The notes under the pieces are model-generated. The model had not been told where the DNA came from, made no database searches, and saw only the letters and a program-made list of their open reading frames with translations. DNA of 64,000 bases from the NCBI RefSeq assembly GCF_001984055.1, contig NZ_LYVO01000012.1, positions 43,264 to 107,263 of the forward strand, read 5' to 3'. A program made the position numbers and the translations under genes. The stretch is from Variovorax sp. KK3 (GTDB taxonomy: Bacteria > Pseudomonadota > Gammaproteobacteria > Burkholderiales > Burkholderiaceae_C). Each line of letters begins with the position of its first letter. The stretch's first letter is position 1. This document shows, piece by piece, positions 11,109 to 19,790 of this stretch.

Positions 11109-14100
11109 TCACTGCCGCTTGAAGTGAAGCCCGGCGTCCGGCAGGGAAGCGCTGACCATGCTTGCCGTCGGATGTGGCTGGCTGCTGCTGCTCTTCGGTC
11201 CGGCGGGCGCGCCGGCCTCGCGAGATGCTGGCGCGACGGCGCTGCGTTGCGGTACCAAGGACAGCAGTTGTGCGACCGTGTTCTTGAAGCGCTCGCGCGA
11301 ACAATCGTGCGTCACCCTTTGCAGCGCAGATCGACGTACCGCTTCCCAGAGTTGGGGTTCGCGATAGAGGCGCGCGCAGGCGGCGGCAAACGCGGCGGGC
11401 GAACTCGCCGCCAGGAAGTCCTTGCCTGCCTCCCAGCCCGTCTGTGCGGCCAGGAGATCGGTGACGACCGTGGGCACGCCTGCCGCGGCGGCCTCGTAGA
11501 CCTTGAGTGGAATGCCGGCCGCGACGCGCGTGGGCGCGACCACCACTCTGGCCTTTTCGAACCAGGCGCGCAGGTCGTCGACGAGTCCGACGAGTTCGAG
11601 CCCATGGCCATCCAGCTTCGAGACGGATTCGGCGCGGTTGAGCCCGACCACTTTCAACTGAACGTCCTGCCCGAGTTCCTGCTTCAGGTGGGGCCAGATC
11701 TCATCGGCGAACCAGCGAAGCGAATCGGCGTTCGGCGCGGTGTCGTCGTGAATGGCGCCGACGAACAACAGGTCGGTTCGGTCGTCGAAGGGTGTGACGG
11801 TCGGCACGGCATCGACCGAATGGCTCAGGATGAACACGGGCCCGACGCCGTGCGCCTCGAACTGCGATTTCTCGCGTGGCGACACCGAGATGATGGCGTC
11901 GGCGCTGCGGGTGAGCGAGATCTCGTCCGCGATCATCTGTTGGGCCTCGGCCGCAGCGACCGGCTCCCCGGCGAGTTCGCGCTCGATCAGCTTGCGCGAC
12001 GCGAACAGGGCTTCGGCGTCGTAGAACACGCGCGCATTGCCCAGCAGGTCCGGGCGGTCACGGGTCGCGGCGAGGAACTCCTGCATGTTGTGCGGGCGGC
12101 AGACCAGGATGGCGTCGTAGTAGCCGCGCCGTTCCTGCAGAAAGGCCTTCAGGCCGCCCGCGTCGTACCCGTGCATGACCTCGATGGAATCGGGAACGGA
12201 TCGGCGGATTCCGTCCCAGGTTTCTGCATGCCTGAACATCGGGAACAGCGTGGTCTGCATTCCCGCTGCCGCGACTTCGCGCAGCAGTGCGTTCGACCTG
12301 GGATAGCCGGCGCCGAGCTTGGCATGCGGCACCCGGTCTTCGATGAAGAGCAGTCGCCGGGCATCGTTTCGCGCAGCCCGGGCGACCACCAGATTCGCGG
12401 CGTCGGCCGGCGATTGATGGGCCAGCCAGGCGGCATGGCGCTCTCGAAATATCTCGGCGTTGCGCCGCTGGAGTTCGATGGCCTGCTCGGATGTCGAAGA
12501 ACTGCCGAACTCGTGGTGCAGGATCACGATGCCGGGGTCGAAGACGACGCGCTTGCCCGCTTCCCAGAGCCTCAGGCAATAGTCCGTTTCCTCGTAGTAG
12601 GCGGGTGCGTAGCGCTCGTCGAAGCCGCCCAGCGATTCGTAAAGCTTGCGCGGGGTCAGCAGGAAGGCGCCGGAGCAATAGTCGACGTCGCGCCGGTACA
12701 TGAATTCCGGCGCATCCGGTTGCCCGCCGCGACCGTAGCCAATGCAGTTGCCGTCTTGCCAGACGATCGAACCCGCCTCCTGGAGCGTGCCGTCCGGCAG
12801 GACGATTCGTCCGCCGATCGCGCCGATCCCGGTGTCGGCGTCGCAGGCATGCACGGCGGTTTCGAGGGCGCCGGGCATCAACAGGGCATCGTTGTTGAGG
12901 AACAGCAGGTGCTTGCCGCGCGCGTCTCGCGCAGCGCGATTGGCGCCGCGCAGGAAGTGCAGGTTCTCCGGGCTGCGGATGATGCGCGCCCCTTCCACGC
13001 GATCGAGGAGTTGCGCTGTCGCGTCGCTGGAGCCGTTGTCGACGATGACGACTTCCACGCCCAGGCTGCTGCCGTTGGTGACTTCGGCAATCGACGAGAG
13101 GCAGGCGAAAGTCAATTCGGCCTGGTTGTAGAGCACCATCAGGATGCTGACGTCGGGCGCCGGGTGCGCGGGAAGCTTCAGCGTTCCGCTGGACGTGAGA
13201 AAGACCTTCAGGCGCGTTGCGAACACGGCGCGCATAGCCGCCCTCGGGTCGCCTGGCGAAGCGGCAGCCGTCGATGCCGCCTCGACAGGGGCGCCGGGGC
13301 CGGAAACGTCGACTTCTGCGCGGCGCGGGCCGGACAGTTTGCGCAAGACGCCGGTGGCTGCGCGCAGCGGCGCCGTGATGCGCCAGGACGCCGAATTCCG
13401 GAACGCGTCGGCCAGTTCGTCGCGCATGCGCTGCTCGTTGGCGCGCACTTGCATGATCTCGCGCGCGAGTTCTTGCTGCTGTGCCGACAGGGTCCGGCCG
13501 AGGCGCTGGCTTTCCGCGGCCAGGCGTTGCCGTTCGTCGCTCCACGCGGCCTGGGCGCGTGCGTGGGCCGAGATCAGGCGTTCGGCATCCGCATCGCGTG
13601 CAGGCGGCGTGTCGGCATCGTGGTGTCGCGGTGCCTGGTTGATGCGGCGAATTTCTGCCGAGAGGCTCTCGATCCGGTGCTCGAGGTCCAGCATGCGAAT
13701 CTGGCCGCGGAAGCTGTCGCCGCGCGCGGCGAAGAGTCGGCGCACGATACCGGACGCCGCGGGCGACTGCGACAGCTCGAACAGGCGCTGCATGAGCGGA
13801 GCCTGTGCACGGCCGACGCCGATCACGCCGAGGCCGCCGGCATGTTCGAAAGTGAAGGACGGATATTCGCGGGACAGCGCCGTCCAGAGGGCTGCGGCGC
13901 CGGAGGCCGCATCGCCGCCTTGAATGCCCTGCAGGAGCACCACCGCGCGGTCGGACAACGCGGATTTCCACGCCTGGAATACGTGCGTAAGGTCGCAGCC
14001 TTGCGCATCGCCGATGTGCAGCAGATCGATGCCACCTGCATCGACGTCGGACGCGAAGCGCGTGCGAATGGCATCGAAGTCGCTCTTTTCGACTTCGGAA

Positions 14101-14438
14101 AAGGCGCTGTAGTGATCGTCGTTGAACGTGCGCAATTCGGCGAACGCTTCGGCTTCGTTGGGGCCCGGGGCCACGCGGCCGTCCACGGCCGTGCAACGGG
14201 TCGAAAGCCCGAAGCGTTCCACCGCCTGGCAGTAGGCCGCATAGGCATTGCCATCGGTCGTACCGAGCTCCACCAGCACTTCGGGCCGTATGGCCTTGAC
14301 GAGCCAGTAGGCCAGCGCAAGATGCCCGGCATTCCTCCCGGGTGGGGCGAGTCGGTCGGGCTCCCAGAACAACTCCTCGCCCACCTCCAGCGTTTCCACC
14401 ACCTGGTGGATATGGAAACGCATTTCCCTTGTCTTCAT
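11109..14438 (-). CDS. Methyltransferase / coiled-coil / GT2 / GT4 multidomain polysaccharide enzyme
   Basis: 1109 aa. Domains in order: class I methyltransferase-like fold (about 30-215, motif I VLVELGTTDGNAY near 54); a charged heptad-rich coiled coil (about 250-345, ending in the SASWRITAPLR motif common in such enzymes); GT2 (about 430-640, VSILMVLYNQAE, IVDNGSSD, FLNNDAL, EETDYCLRLWEAG); and GT4 (about 695-1050, LLFVGAIHDDTAPN, GLVDDLRAWF, APTRVAAGIPLKVYEA). The start ATG at 14438 has AAGGA eight bases upstream. It heads the leftward group with the dual GT2 and gmd. A methyltransferase joined to a coiled coil recalls WbdD, where the coiled coil measures chain length, but no kinase domain is visible here. 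Confidence 0.85.
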   Translation of the reverse strand: MKTREMRFHIHQVVETLEVGEELFWEPDRLAPPGRNAGHLALAYWLVKAIRPEVLVELGTTDGNAYAAYCQAVERFGLSTRCTAVDGRVAPGPNEAEAFAELRTFNDDHYSAFSEVEKSDFDAIRTRFASDVDAGGIDLLHIGDAQGCDLTHVFQAWKSALSDRAVVLLQGIQGGDAASGAAALWTALSREYPSFTFEHAGGLGVIGVGRAQAPLMQRLFELSQSPAASGIVRRLFAARGDSFRGQIRMLDLEHRIESLSAEIRRINQAPRHHDADTPPARDADAERLISAHARAQAAWSDERQRLAAESQRLGRTLSAQQQELAREIMQVRANEQRMRDELADAFRNSASWRITAPLRAATGVLRKLSGPRRAEVDVSGPGAPVEAASTAAASPGDPRAAMRAVFATRLKVFLTSSGTLKLPAHPAPDVSILMVLYNQAELTFACLSSIAEVTNGSSLGVEVVIVDNGSSDATAQLLDRVEGARIIRSPENLHFLRGANRAARDARGKHLLFLNNDALLMPGALETAVHACDADTGIGAIGGRIVLPDGTLQEAGSIVWQDGNCIGYGRGGQPDAPEFMYRRDVDYCSGAFLLTPRKLYESLGGFDERYAPAYYEETDYCLRLWEAGKRVVFDPGIVILHHEFGSSSTSEQAIELQRRNAEIFRERHAAWLAHQSPADAANLVVARAARNDARRLLFIEDRVPHAKLGAGYPRSNALLREVAAAGMQTTLFPMFRHAETWDGIRRSVPDSIEVMHGYDAGGLKAFLQERRGYYDAILVCRPHNMQEFLAATRDRPDLLGNARVFYDAEALFASRKLIERELAGEPVAAAEAQQMIADEISLTRSADAIISVSPREKSQFEAHGVGPVFILSHSVDAVPTVTPFDDRTDLLFVGAIHDDTAPNADSLRWFADEIWPHLKQELGQDVQLKVVGLNRAESVSKLDGHGLELVGLVDDLRAWFEKARVVVAPTRVAAGIPLKVYEAAAAGVPTVVTDLLAAQTGWEAGKDFLAASSPAAFAAACARLYREPQLWEAVRRSALQRVTHDCSRERFKNTVAQLLSLVPQRSAVAPASREAGAPAGPKSSSSQPHPTASMVSASLPDAGLHFKRQ

Positions 14439-14553
14439 CGCTATCCTTCTACTTGACCCGGGGCTGTTCCACAGGCTCGTGGGCAGTCTATCCCGGTCGC
14501 GGAGCCGCCCAGAAGTGGCACACCGACTGTTTCCTGTGTCGGATCAAAGAGCA

Positions 14554-14589
14554 AATCGACCTCCTTGGGACTCTCCCGAAGGGTCGATT
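14554..14589. terminator. Long hairpin downstream of wzt (aatcgacc ... ggtcgatt)
   Basis: Eight-base outer arms (14554-14561 and 14582-14589) pair exactly, and the intervening bases continue the stem with small bulges (ccttggga opposite tcccgaagg) around a 3-base loop. It sits about 42 bases past the wzt stop and 116 bases before the next leftward gene. Read leftward, it is followed by a T-rich but interrupted stretch. It may terminate the manC-wzm-wzt transcript or act in the leader of the 11109-14438 gene. Confidence 0.4.
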
Positions 14590-14630
14590 CGAATCTGCAA
14601 ACGGTTACAGCTTCGCCCAGCCGATGACGG

Positions 14631-15347
14631 CTAGCTGGCCACCACATTGGCTTCCACGATCCTGCCGTGTTCGAGGTGGATGACGCGGTTGCACTCCTTG
14701 GCGATCAGTTCCGGCGAATGCGAGGCCAGGACCAGGATCCCGGACTTCGCGACGACGTCCCGCATGCGCTTTTCGGCCTTTTCGGTGAACTCGGCATCGC
14801 CCACCGACAGCCACTCGTCCATGAGCAGGATGTCGGCCTGGATGCTGGTCGAAATGGCGAAAGCCAGGCGCATCAGCATCCCGGTCGAATAGGTGCGCAC
14901 CGGCATGTTGACGTATTCGCCGAGCCCGCTGAATTCGCAGATCTCCGGCGTGAGCGCGTCGATCTCTTTCTTGTTGAGGCCCATGATGAGGCCGCGCAAC
15001 ATGATGTTCTCGACGCCGGAAGCGTCGTGCTCGATGCCCAGAACCGGATCGATCAGGCTCGAAACGGTGCCCTGCCGCACGAATTCGCCGGACGAGGGTT
15101 CGTACACCCCCGCCAGCGTGCGCAGCAGGGTCGACTTGCCCGCGCCGTTGTGTCCTACCAGGCCCAGACGGTCGCCGCTCTTGAGCTCCAGGTTGATGTC
15201 GCTCAGCGCCTGCACCACGTTGACGCCGGTTTCCTTGCCGAAGCGGCCGCCGGTGACCGAGGCCGCAAGGGTCTTTTTCAGCGATGCGGCGCCGGCGCCG
15301 TAGATCGGGAAGTTGACCGAGCAGTTCTTGAGGGAGATGAAAGCCAT
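14631..15347 (-). CDS. wzt: Polysaccharide ABC exporter, ATP-binding subunit
   Basis: 238 aa. The Walker A is GHNGAGKST (65-73), the signature is the YSTGM variant (153-157) usual for Wzt/KpsT/TagH proteins, and Walker B is ILLMDEWLSVGD (173-184), followed by SHSPE as H-loop. It powers export of undecaprenyl-linked polysaccharide across the inner membrane together with the permease encoded 7 bases upstream. The protein ends just after the nucleotide-binding domain, so it lacks the C-terminal carbohydrate-binding domain that recognises chain-end caps in E. coli O9a Wzt. That points to cap-independent export. It is the last gene of a leftward manC-wzm-wzt operon. Confidence 0.93.
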   Translation of the reverse strand: MAFISLKNCSVNFPIYGAGAASLKKTLAASVTGGRFGKETGVNVVQALSDINLELKSGDRLGLVGHNGAGKSTLLRTLAGVYEPSSGEFVRQGTVSSLIDPVLGIEHDASGVENIMLRGLIMGLNKKEIDALTPEICEFSGLGEYVNMPVRTYSTGMLMRLAFAISTSIQADILLMDEWLSVGDAEFTEKAEKRMRDVVAKSGILVLASHSPELIAKECNRVIHLEHGRIVEANVVAS

Positions 15348-15354
15348 TTATTCG

Positions 15355-16158
15355 TTACAGCCAGTAGACGACGCGGCGCCGATAGCGCGCGAAAAGCAGA
15401 CCCGACACCACCAGGCTGACGGCCGTCCACCCCACGATGCCCCACCAGTTGTGGGCATCGGCGACGCCGCCCTTCAACGGGGCGCGCAGCAACTCGAGCA
15501 TTTGCGCGAAGGGGTTGTAGAGGATGTATTGGGCGCGGCCAGGAAGGCTTTCCGGCAGCCAGAAGACGGGCGTCAGGAACATCAGCATCTGCATGATGCT
15601 GGTGACGATCTGGGTCACGTCGCGAAAGCGCGTGCAGACCAGCCCGAGCGCCAGGCCCAGTGCCTGGGCATTGACGATGAGCAGCAGGAAAGCCGGCACG
15701 AAGAGAAGGGCGTCCCAACTCAGCGAGACGCCTGCCCACAGCGCCACCGGGATGTAGATCACGATGTGGTGGGCGAACTGGATCATGTTGCGCGCCGTGC
15801 TGCGCCACACGAAGAGGCTGATCGGAAAGTACCCTTGCTTGAGGTAGTTGGCCGAGCCGATGAAGCCGTTGCATGCGTCGGTCACCATGCTGGAGAAGAA
15901 GCTCCAGAAGATGATGCCCAAGGCCAGGTGGGGGAAGAACCTCGAAAGGTCGGTGCCGAACAGCGAGCTGTACAGCGGCCCCATGCCGCCGATCATGGCG
16001 CCCATGCTGAGCGTCAGCCACAGCGGACCGAGCATCGAGCGGCGGTAGCGCAACACGATGTCGAACCATGCCAGCGTCCACCAGATGTCGGTGCGGCGGG
16101 TTCCTTCCCACCAGTCCGCCCACGCGCTGCGATGAAGATTGGAGTGTGCCTGGGTCAT
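15355..16158 (-). CDS. wzm: Polysaccharide ABC exporter, permease subunit
   Basis: 267 aa with about six hydrophobic segments and the ABC-2 permease pattern: an amphipathic start (WWTLAWFDIVLRYRRSMLGPLW), then membrane spans ending in RYRRRVVYWL. This N-terminal motif is standard for Wzm/KpsM/TagG. It forms the channel for lipid-linked polysaccharide with the adjacent ATPase. Its start overlaps the manC stop by 4 bases, and wzt follows after 7 bases, so all three genes should be one transcript. Confidence 0.93.
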   Translation of the reverse strand: MTQAHSNLHRSAWADWWEGTRRTDIWWTLAWFDIVLRYRRSMLGPLWLTLSMGAMIGGMGPLYSSLFGTDLSRFFPHLALGIIFWSFFSSMVTDACNGFIGSANYLKQGYFPISLFVWRSTARNMIQFAHHIVIYIPVALWAGVSLSWDALLFVPAFLLLIVNAQALGLALGLVCTRFRDVTQIVTSIMQMLMFLTPVFWLPESLPGRAQYILYNPFAQMLELLRAPLKGGVADAHNWWGIVGWTAVSLVVSGLLFARYRRRVVYWL

Positions 16159-17576
16159 ACGCGTCCGTAGGTATCCACCAGGCGAACGATGTCGTCTTCG
16201 CCGAGGTAGCTACCGCATTGGACTTCGATGAGAACCAGTTCATCCTGTCCGATATTGGTCAACCGATGCTTCTCCTTGAGGGGGATGTAGCGATATTCGC
16301 CGGGCAGGGTCTTGTGTTCCACGTCGCCGATCTGGACGATGGCGGTTCCCTGGACGACGACCCAGTGTTCCGCGCGTTGATGGTGGTACTGCAGCGAAAG
16401 CGCTTCGCCGGGCTTCACGGTGATCCGCTTGACCTTGTAGCCGTCTTCTTCCTTGAGCGAGGCATAGGTGCCCCACGGCCGATGCACCACGGCCGGCAAC
16501 TGCACGGCCTCGTGCTTGCGGGTGCGGAGGATGTCGACCACCTTCTTGACTTCCTGGGCGCTGTCCTTGTGTGCCACCAGCAGGGCGTCCGGCGTATCGA
16601 CGATCACCAAGTCGCGCAGTCCGAGGGCCGCGATGAGCTTCGGGCCGTGGCTCTCGACCTGGATGTGGGTGCCGGTGGTGTCCACGGCCACGACCTGATC
16701 GTTGGGAAAGGTATTTCCGCTCGCGTCCGCCGTCTGCGCGTTGGCGACGGCCGGCCAGGAGCCCACGTCGCTCCAGGCGAAGCGGGCAGGCACGACATGC
16801 ACGTTGTCGGCGTGTTCCATGACCGCGTAGTCGATGCTGATGTCCGGCTGCAAGCCGAATGCGTGCAGGTCGAAATTCACCGCGCCGTCCTTGGCCTGCG
16901 CCGTGTCCAGCGCATGCCGCGCCGCGTGCATGACCTTGGGCGCATGGCGCTCCATGGCCGCGATGATCGCTGCGGCCGTGAAGCAGAACATGCCGCTGTT
17001 CCAGTAGTAGCGGCCGGTTGCCAGGTATTCCTGGGCCGTGGCCAGGTCGGGCTTCTCGACGAAGCCGATCGCTTTTTGGCTGTCGCGCGACACGCGCTCG
17101 ACCTCGACGTAGCCGAAGCCGGTCTCGGGATTGGTCGGCACCACGCCGAACAGCACCAAAGCGCCCTCCTGTGCCAGCCGGAAGGCTTCGCTCGCGCTGG
17201 CCACGAAGGCCTCGACGTCGGGGACCAGGTGGTCGGCCGACAGAACCAGCATCACCGTGTCGGCGCCGAACTGCCGTTCGCATTGCAGGGCTGCCAGCGC
17301 GATGGCCGGCGCCGTGTTGCGGGCCCGGGGCTCCAGCAGGAAAGTGGTGGAAGGCGGATCGCTCAGCTGCTTCAACACGTCCTTGGTGAGGAAATGGTGG
17401 TCCTTATTGGTCACCACCATGAGGTCGCCCGTGCCGCAAGCCTGGCCTCGCTCGATCGCCTGTTGCAGGAGCGTGCTGCCTCCCAGCTTCATGAAGGGCT
17501 TGGGAAAGGCTTGTCTGGAAAGCGGCCAGAGTCTGGAACCGGAGCCCCCCGACAGCACCACTGAGAGCAAACGCAT
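16155..17576 (-). CDS. manC: Mannose-1-phosphate guanylyltransferase / mannose-6-phosphate isomerase
   Basis: 473 aa, typical of the bifunctional ManC/AlgA/XanB/CpsB type. The N-terminal nucleotidyltransferase carries GGSGSRLWPLSRQAFPKPF (residues 10-28) with the catalytic Arg and Lys, plus FVEKPD further on. The C-terminal cupin isomerase domain has the metal-binding pattern around LSLQYHHQRAEHW (about 395-407). It makes GDP-mannose, the direct substrate of both Gmd copies. It is first in the leftward operon with wzm and wzt and diverges from the acyltransferase gene. A GAGAAAG stretch precedes the start. Confidence 0.95.
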   Translation of the reverse strand: MRLLSVVLSGGSGSRLWPLSRQAFPKPFMKLGGSTLLQQAIERGQACGTGDLMVVTNKDHHFLTKDVLKQLSDPPSTTFLLEPRARNTAPAIALAALQCERQFGADTVMLVLSADHLVPDVEAFVASASEAFRLAQEGALVLFGVVPTNPETGFGYVEVERVSRDSQKAIGFVEKPDLATAQEYLATGRYYWNSGMFCFTAAAIIAAMERHAPKVMHAARHALDTAQAKDGAVNFDLHAFGLQPDISIDYAVMEHADNVHVVPARFAWSDVGSWPAVANAQTADASGNTFPNDQVVAVDTTGTHIQVESHGPKLIAALGLRDLVIVDTPDALLVAHKDSAQEVKKVVDILRTRKHEAVQLPAVVHRPWGTYASLKEEDGYKVKRITVKPGEALSLQYHHQRAEHWVVVQGTAIVQIGDVEHKTLPGEYRYIPLKEKHRLTNIGQDELVLIEVQCGSYLGEDDIVRLVDTYGRV

Positions 17577-17606
17577 TGGTTTCTTTCTCTTGGGGAAAAG
17601 CCGGCG

Positions 17607-17612
17607 ATTTTA
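17607..17612 (-). promoter_or_regulatory. Candidate -10 box (TAAAAT, leftward) of manC
   Basis: Read leftward, TAAAAT lies about 30 bases before the manC start, inside a short ccgg...ccgg inverted repeat. No good -35 hexamer is at the expected distance, so this is a modest candidate for the sigma-70 promoter of manC-wzm-wzt. Confidence 0.3.
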
Positions 17613-17743
17613 CCGGCCAGTGCCTCGGTGCCCCGCCGCGCCCATGGCAGAGCACCAGTTCGAACGGAAGATAATCACGCTCGGCGCCATGACAACGACA
17701 ATGCGCCCGCCGCCAGATCGCCCCAGACTCCCCCAGCGACCGC

Positions 17744-19762
17744 ATGCCGCCTCAAGAAGAACAGTCCCACCTCGCACACCCCAAGTACCGCCCCGACATC
17801 GACGGCCTGCGCGCGATCGCCGTCCTCTCCGTCGTGGCCTTCCATGCCTTCCCCAAATGGATGCCGGGCGGGTTCATCGGTGTCGACATCTTCTTCGTGA
17901 TCTCGGGCTTCCTGATCTCGACCATCATCTTCGGCAGCCTGGCAGGCGAAGGCTTCAGCTACCGCGAGTTCTACGCGCGACGCATCCGCCGCATCTTTCC
18001 GGCGCTGCTGGTGGTGATGGCCGTCACCTTCGTCTTCGGCTGGTACGTGCTGCTCGCCGACGAGTTCAGCCAGCTCGGCAAGCACCTGCTGGCCAGTGCG
18101 GGCTTCGTGGCCAACCTCGTGTTCTGGGGCGAGGCGGGTTACTTCGACACTGCGGCCGAAAGCAAGCCGCTGCTGCACCTGTGGTCGCTCGCGGTCGAAG
18201 AGCAGTTCTACATCTTCTGGCCCGTGTTGCTGGGCCTGGCCTGGCGCTTCGGCGGCGGTCGCAACCGCAGCATGCTCACCTGGATGTGGGTGGTCGTGGT
18301 GCTGTCCTTCCTGCTGAACGTGCTGGGCGTGCACCGCTATGCCACCGCCACCTTCTATTCGCCGCTTCCGCGCATGTGGGAACTGGCGGCCGGTGCCCTG
18401 CTGGCCTGGAGCGCCATGCGTCGGGAGGCGCACCGCAACGTGTTCCGGCGAGAACTGCGCAGCGTTCTCGGTCTGGCACTGCTCGCGCTGGGCCTGGTGC
18501 TGATCAGTCGAGGCAAGGCCTTTCCGGGATTCTGGGCGCTGTTGCCGGTGGTGGGAGCGTGCCTCTGCATCTCGGCGGGGCCGGGCGCCTGGCTCAACCG
18601 GCACCTGCTGGGGTCGCGGCCCATGGTCTGGGTCGGGCTCATCAGCTACCCGCTGTACCTGTGGCACTGGCCGCTGCTCGCGTACGCGCGCATCCTCGAG
18701 GGCGCGGAGCCCTCGCGCAACGTCCGCATCGCGGCGGTGGTGGCGGCGGTCGTGCTGGCCTGGCTCACCTACCGCTTCGTCGAATTGCGCCTGCGCCGGC
18801 GCAAGGAGGCAGGCGTCGTCAAGTGGCTGGCCGTGGGAATGGTGGCGCTGGCCGTCGCGGGCCTGGTGCTCTACGGGCGCATCCTGCCGCCGCGCAACAA
18901 CGACCCCACCGTCCAGGCGATCGTCGCGGCGAATGCCGACTGGGCCTTCCCGGACGGCATGAAGGAAGAGCGGGAGCGCGGCGAGCTCATCTATCGCGTC
19001 GGCAACGGCAAGGAACGTGTGCTTCTGCTGGGCGACAGCCACATCGAGCAATTCGGGCCGCGCGCGGTCGAACTCGACCGCATCGCGCCCGACCGGCTCA
19101 AGACGCTTTATTTCGGCACGCGGGGCGCCTGTCCGCCGGTGCCGCAGCTCTTCGAGGACCGCGACCCCGGCTGCGGCCCGCGGCGCGAGCAACTGCTGAA
19201 GTTCGCCTTCAGCCCCGAGATCGACACCGTGATCCTCGGCGCCTGCTGGACCTGCTATTTCGACATTGCCGAAGTCATGCCCGGCGCCAGTGCACCGCCG
19301 CCGCCCGATCGCTACTATTTCCTCGACATGCAAGGCCGCCACTACCTGCGCGGCGGCGACGGCGTGGCCCGATCGCTCGTGTCGCTGGAGACCTTGATCA
19401 AGCTGCTGCGTGCCGCCAACAAGAAGGTGTACCTGGTCCTGAACCCGCCGCTCTCGGCCGAGTTCGAGCCTCGTCTCTTGATCCACGGCAGCCGCCTGGG
19501 CACCATGACCGCTTCGCCGTCGCCGTCGTCGGCACCGTTCCCGCCGGCCCAGAAGGCCCTGCAGGATCGGCTTCGTCTGTTGGCCGAGAAGGCGGGGGCC
19601 ATCGTGCTCGACCCGGCACCCGCCGTCTGCCTGAGCGACCAGCAATGCATGCGCAGCGGCGCCGGCGGCGAGCCGGTCTACAAGGATGGCGCCCACCTGC
19701 GTGCGGGCTTCGTGCGCAACGCGGCCACTTTTCTCGACCCTGCGATCACCGAGTCGCGATGA
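17744..19762 (+). CDS. OafA-type acyltransferase with C-terminal SGNH domain
   Basis: 672 aa. The first 370 residues are an acyltransferase-3 membrane domain: RPDIDGLRAIAVLSVVAFH with the catalytic His34, GGFIGVDIFFVISGFLI, FYARRIRRIFPAL and LWSLAVEEQFY, with about ten membrane spans. Residues about 420-672 are a periplasmic SGNH domain with LLLGDSHIEQFG near 430 and DGAHLRAGF near 648, giving the Ser and the Asp/His of the triad. Such proteins move acyl (usually acetyl) groups across the membrane and attach them to polysaccharide. It diverges from manC, and the next glycosyltransferase follows after 28 bases. Chemistry is well supported; the sugar target is inferred. Confidence 0.9.
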   Translation: MPPQEEQSHLAHPKYRPDIDGLRAIAVLSVVAFHAFPKWMPGGFIGVDIFFVISGFLISTIIFGSLAGEGFSYREFYARRIRRIFPALLVVMAVTFVFGWYVLLADEFSQLGKHLLASAGFVANLVFWGEAGYFDTAAESKPLLHLWSLAVEEQFYIFWPVLLGLAWRFGGGRNRSMLTWMWVVVVLSFLLNVLGVHRYATATFYSPLPRMWELAAGALLAWSAMRREAHRNVFRRELRSVLGLALLALGLVLISRGKAFPGFWALLPVVGACLCISAGPGAWLNRHLLGSRPMVWVGLISYPLYLWHWPLLAYARILEGAEPSRNVRIAAVVAAVVLAWLTYRFVELRLRRRKEAGVVKWLAVGMVALAVAGLVLYGRILPPRNNDPTVQAIVAANADWAFPDGMKEERERGELIYRVGNGKERVLLLGDSHIEQFGPRAVELDRIAPDRLKTLYFGTRGACPPVPQLFEDRDPGCGPRREQLLKFAFSPEIDTVILGACWTCYFDIAEVMPGASAPPPPDRYYFLDMQGRHYLRGGDGVARSLVSLETLIKLLRAANKKVYLVLNPPLSAEFEPRLLIHGSRLGTMTASPSPSSAPFPPAQKALQDRLRLLAEKAGAIVLDPAPAVCLSDQQCMRSGAGGEPVYKDGAHLRAGFVRNAATFLDPAITESR

Positions 19763-19790
19763 TGCTTCCGCGCACCAAGGACGACCGCAC

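Noticed and set aside
11070..14456. A rightward open frame of about 1,100 codons opposite the multidomain transferase
   Set aside because: The leftward protein has clear methyltransferase, GT2 and GT4 motifs along its whole length; the opposite frame has none.
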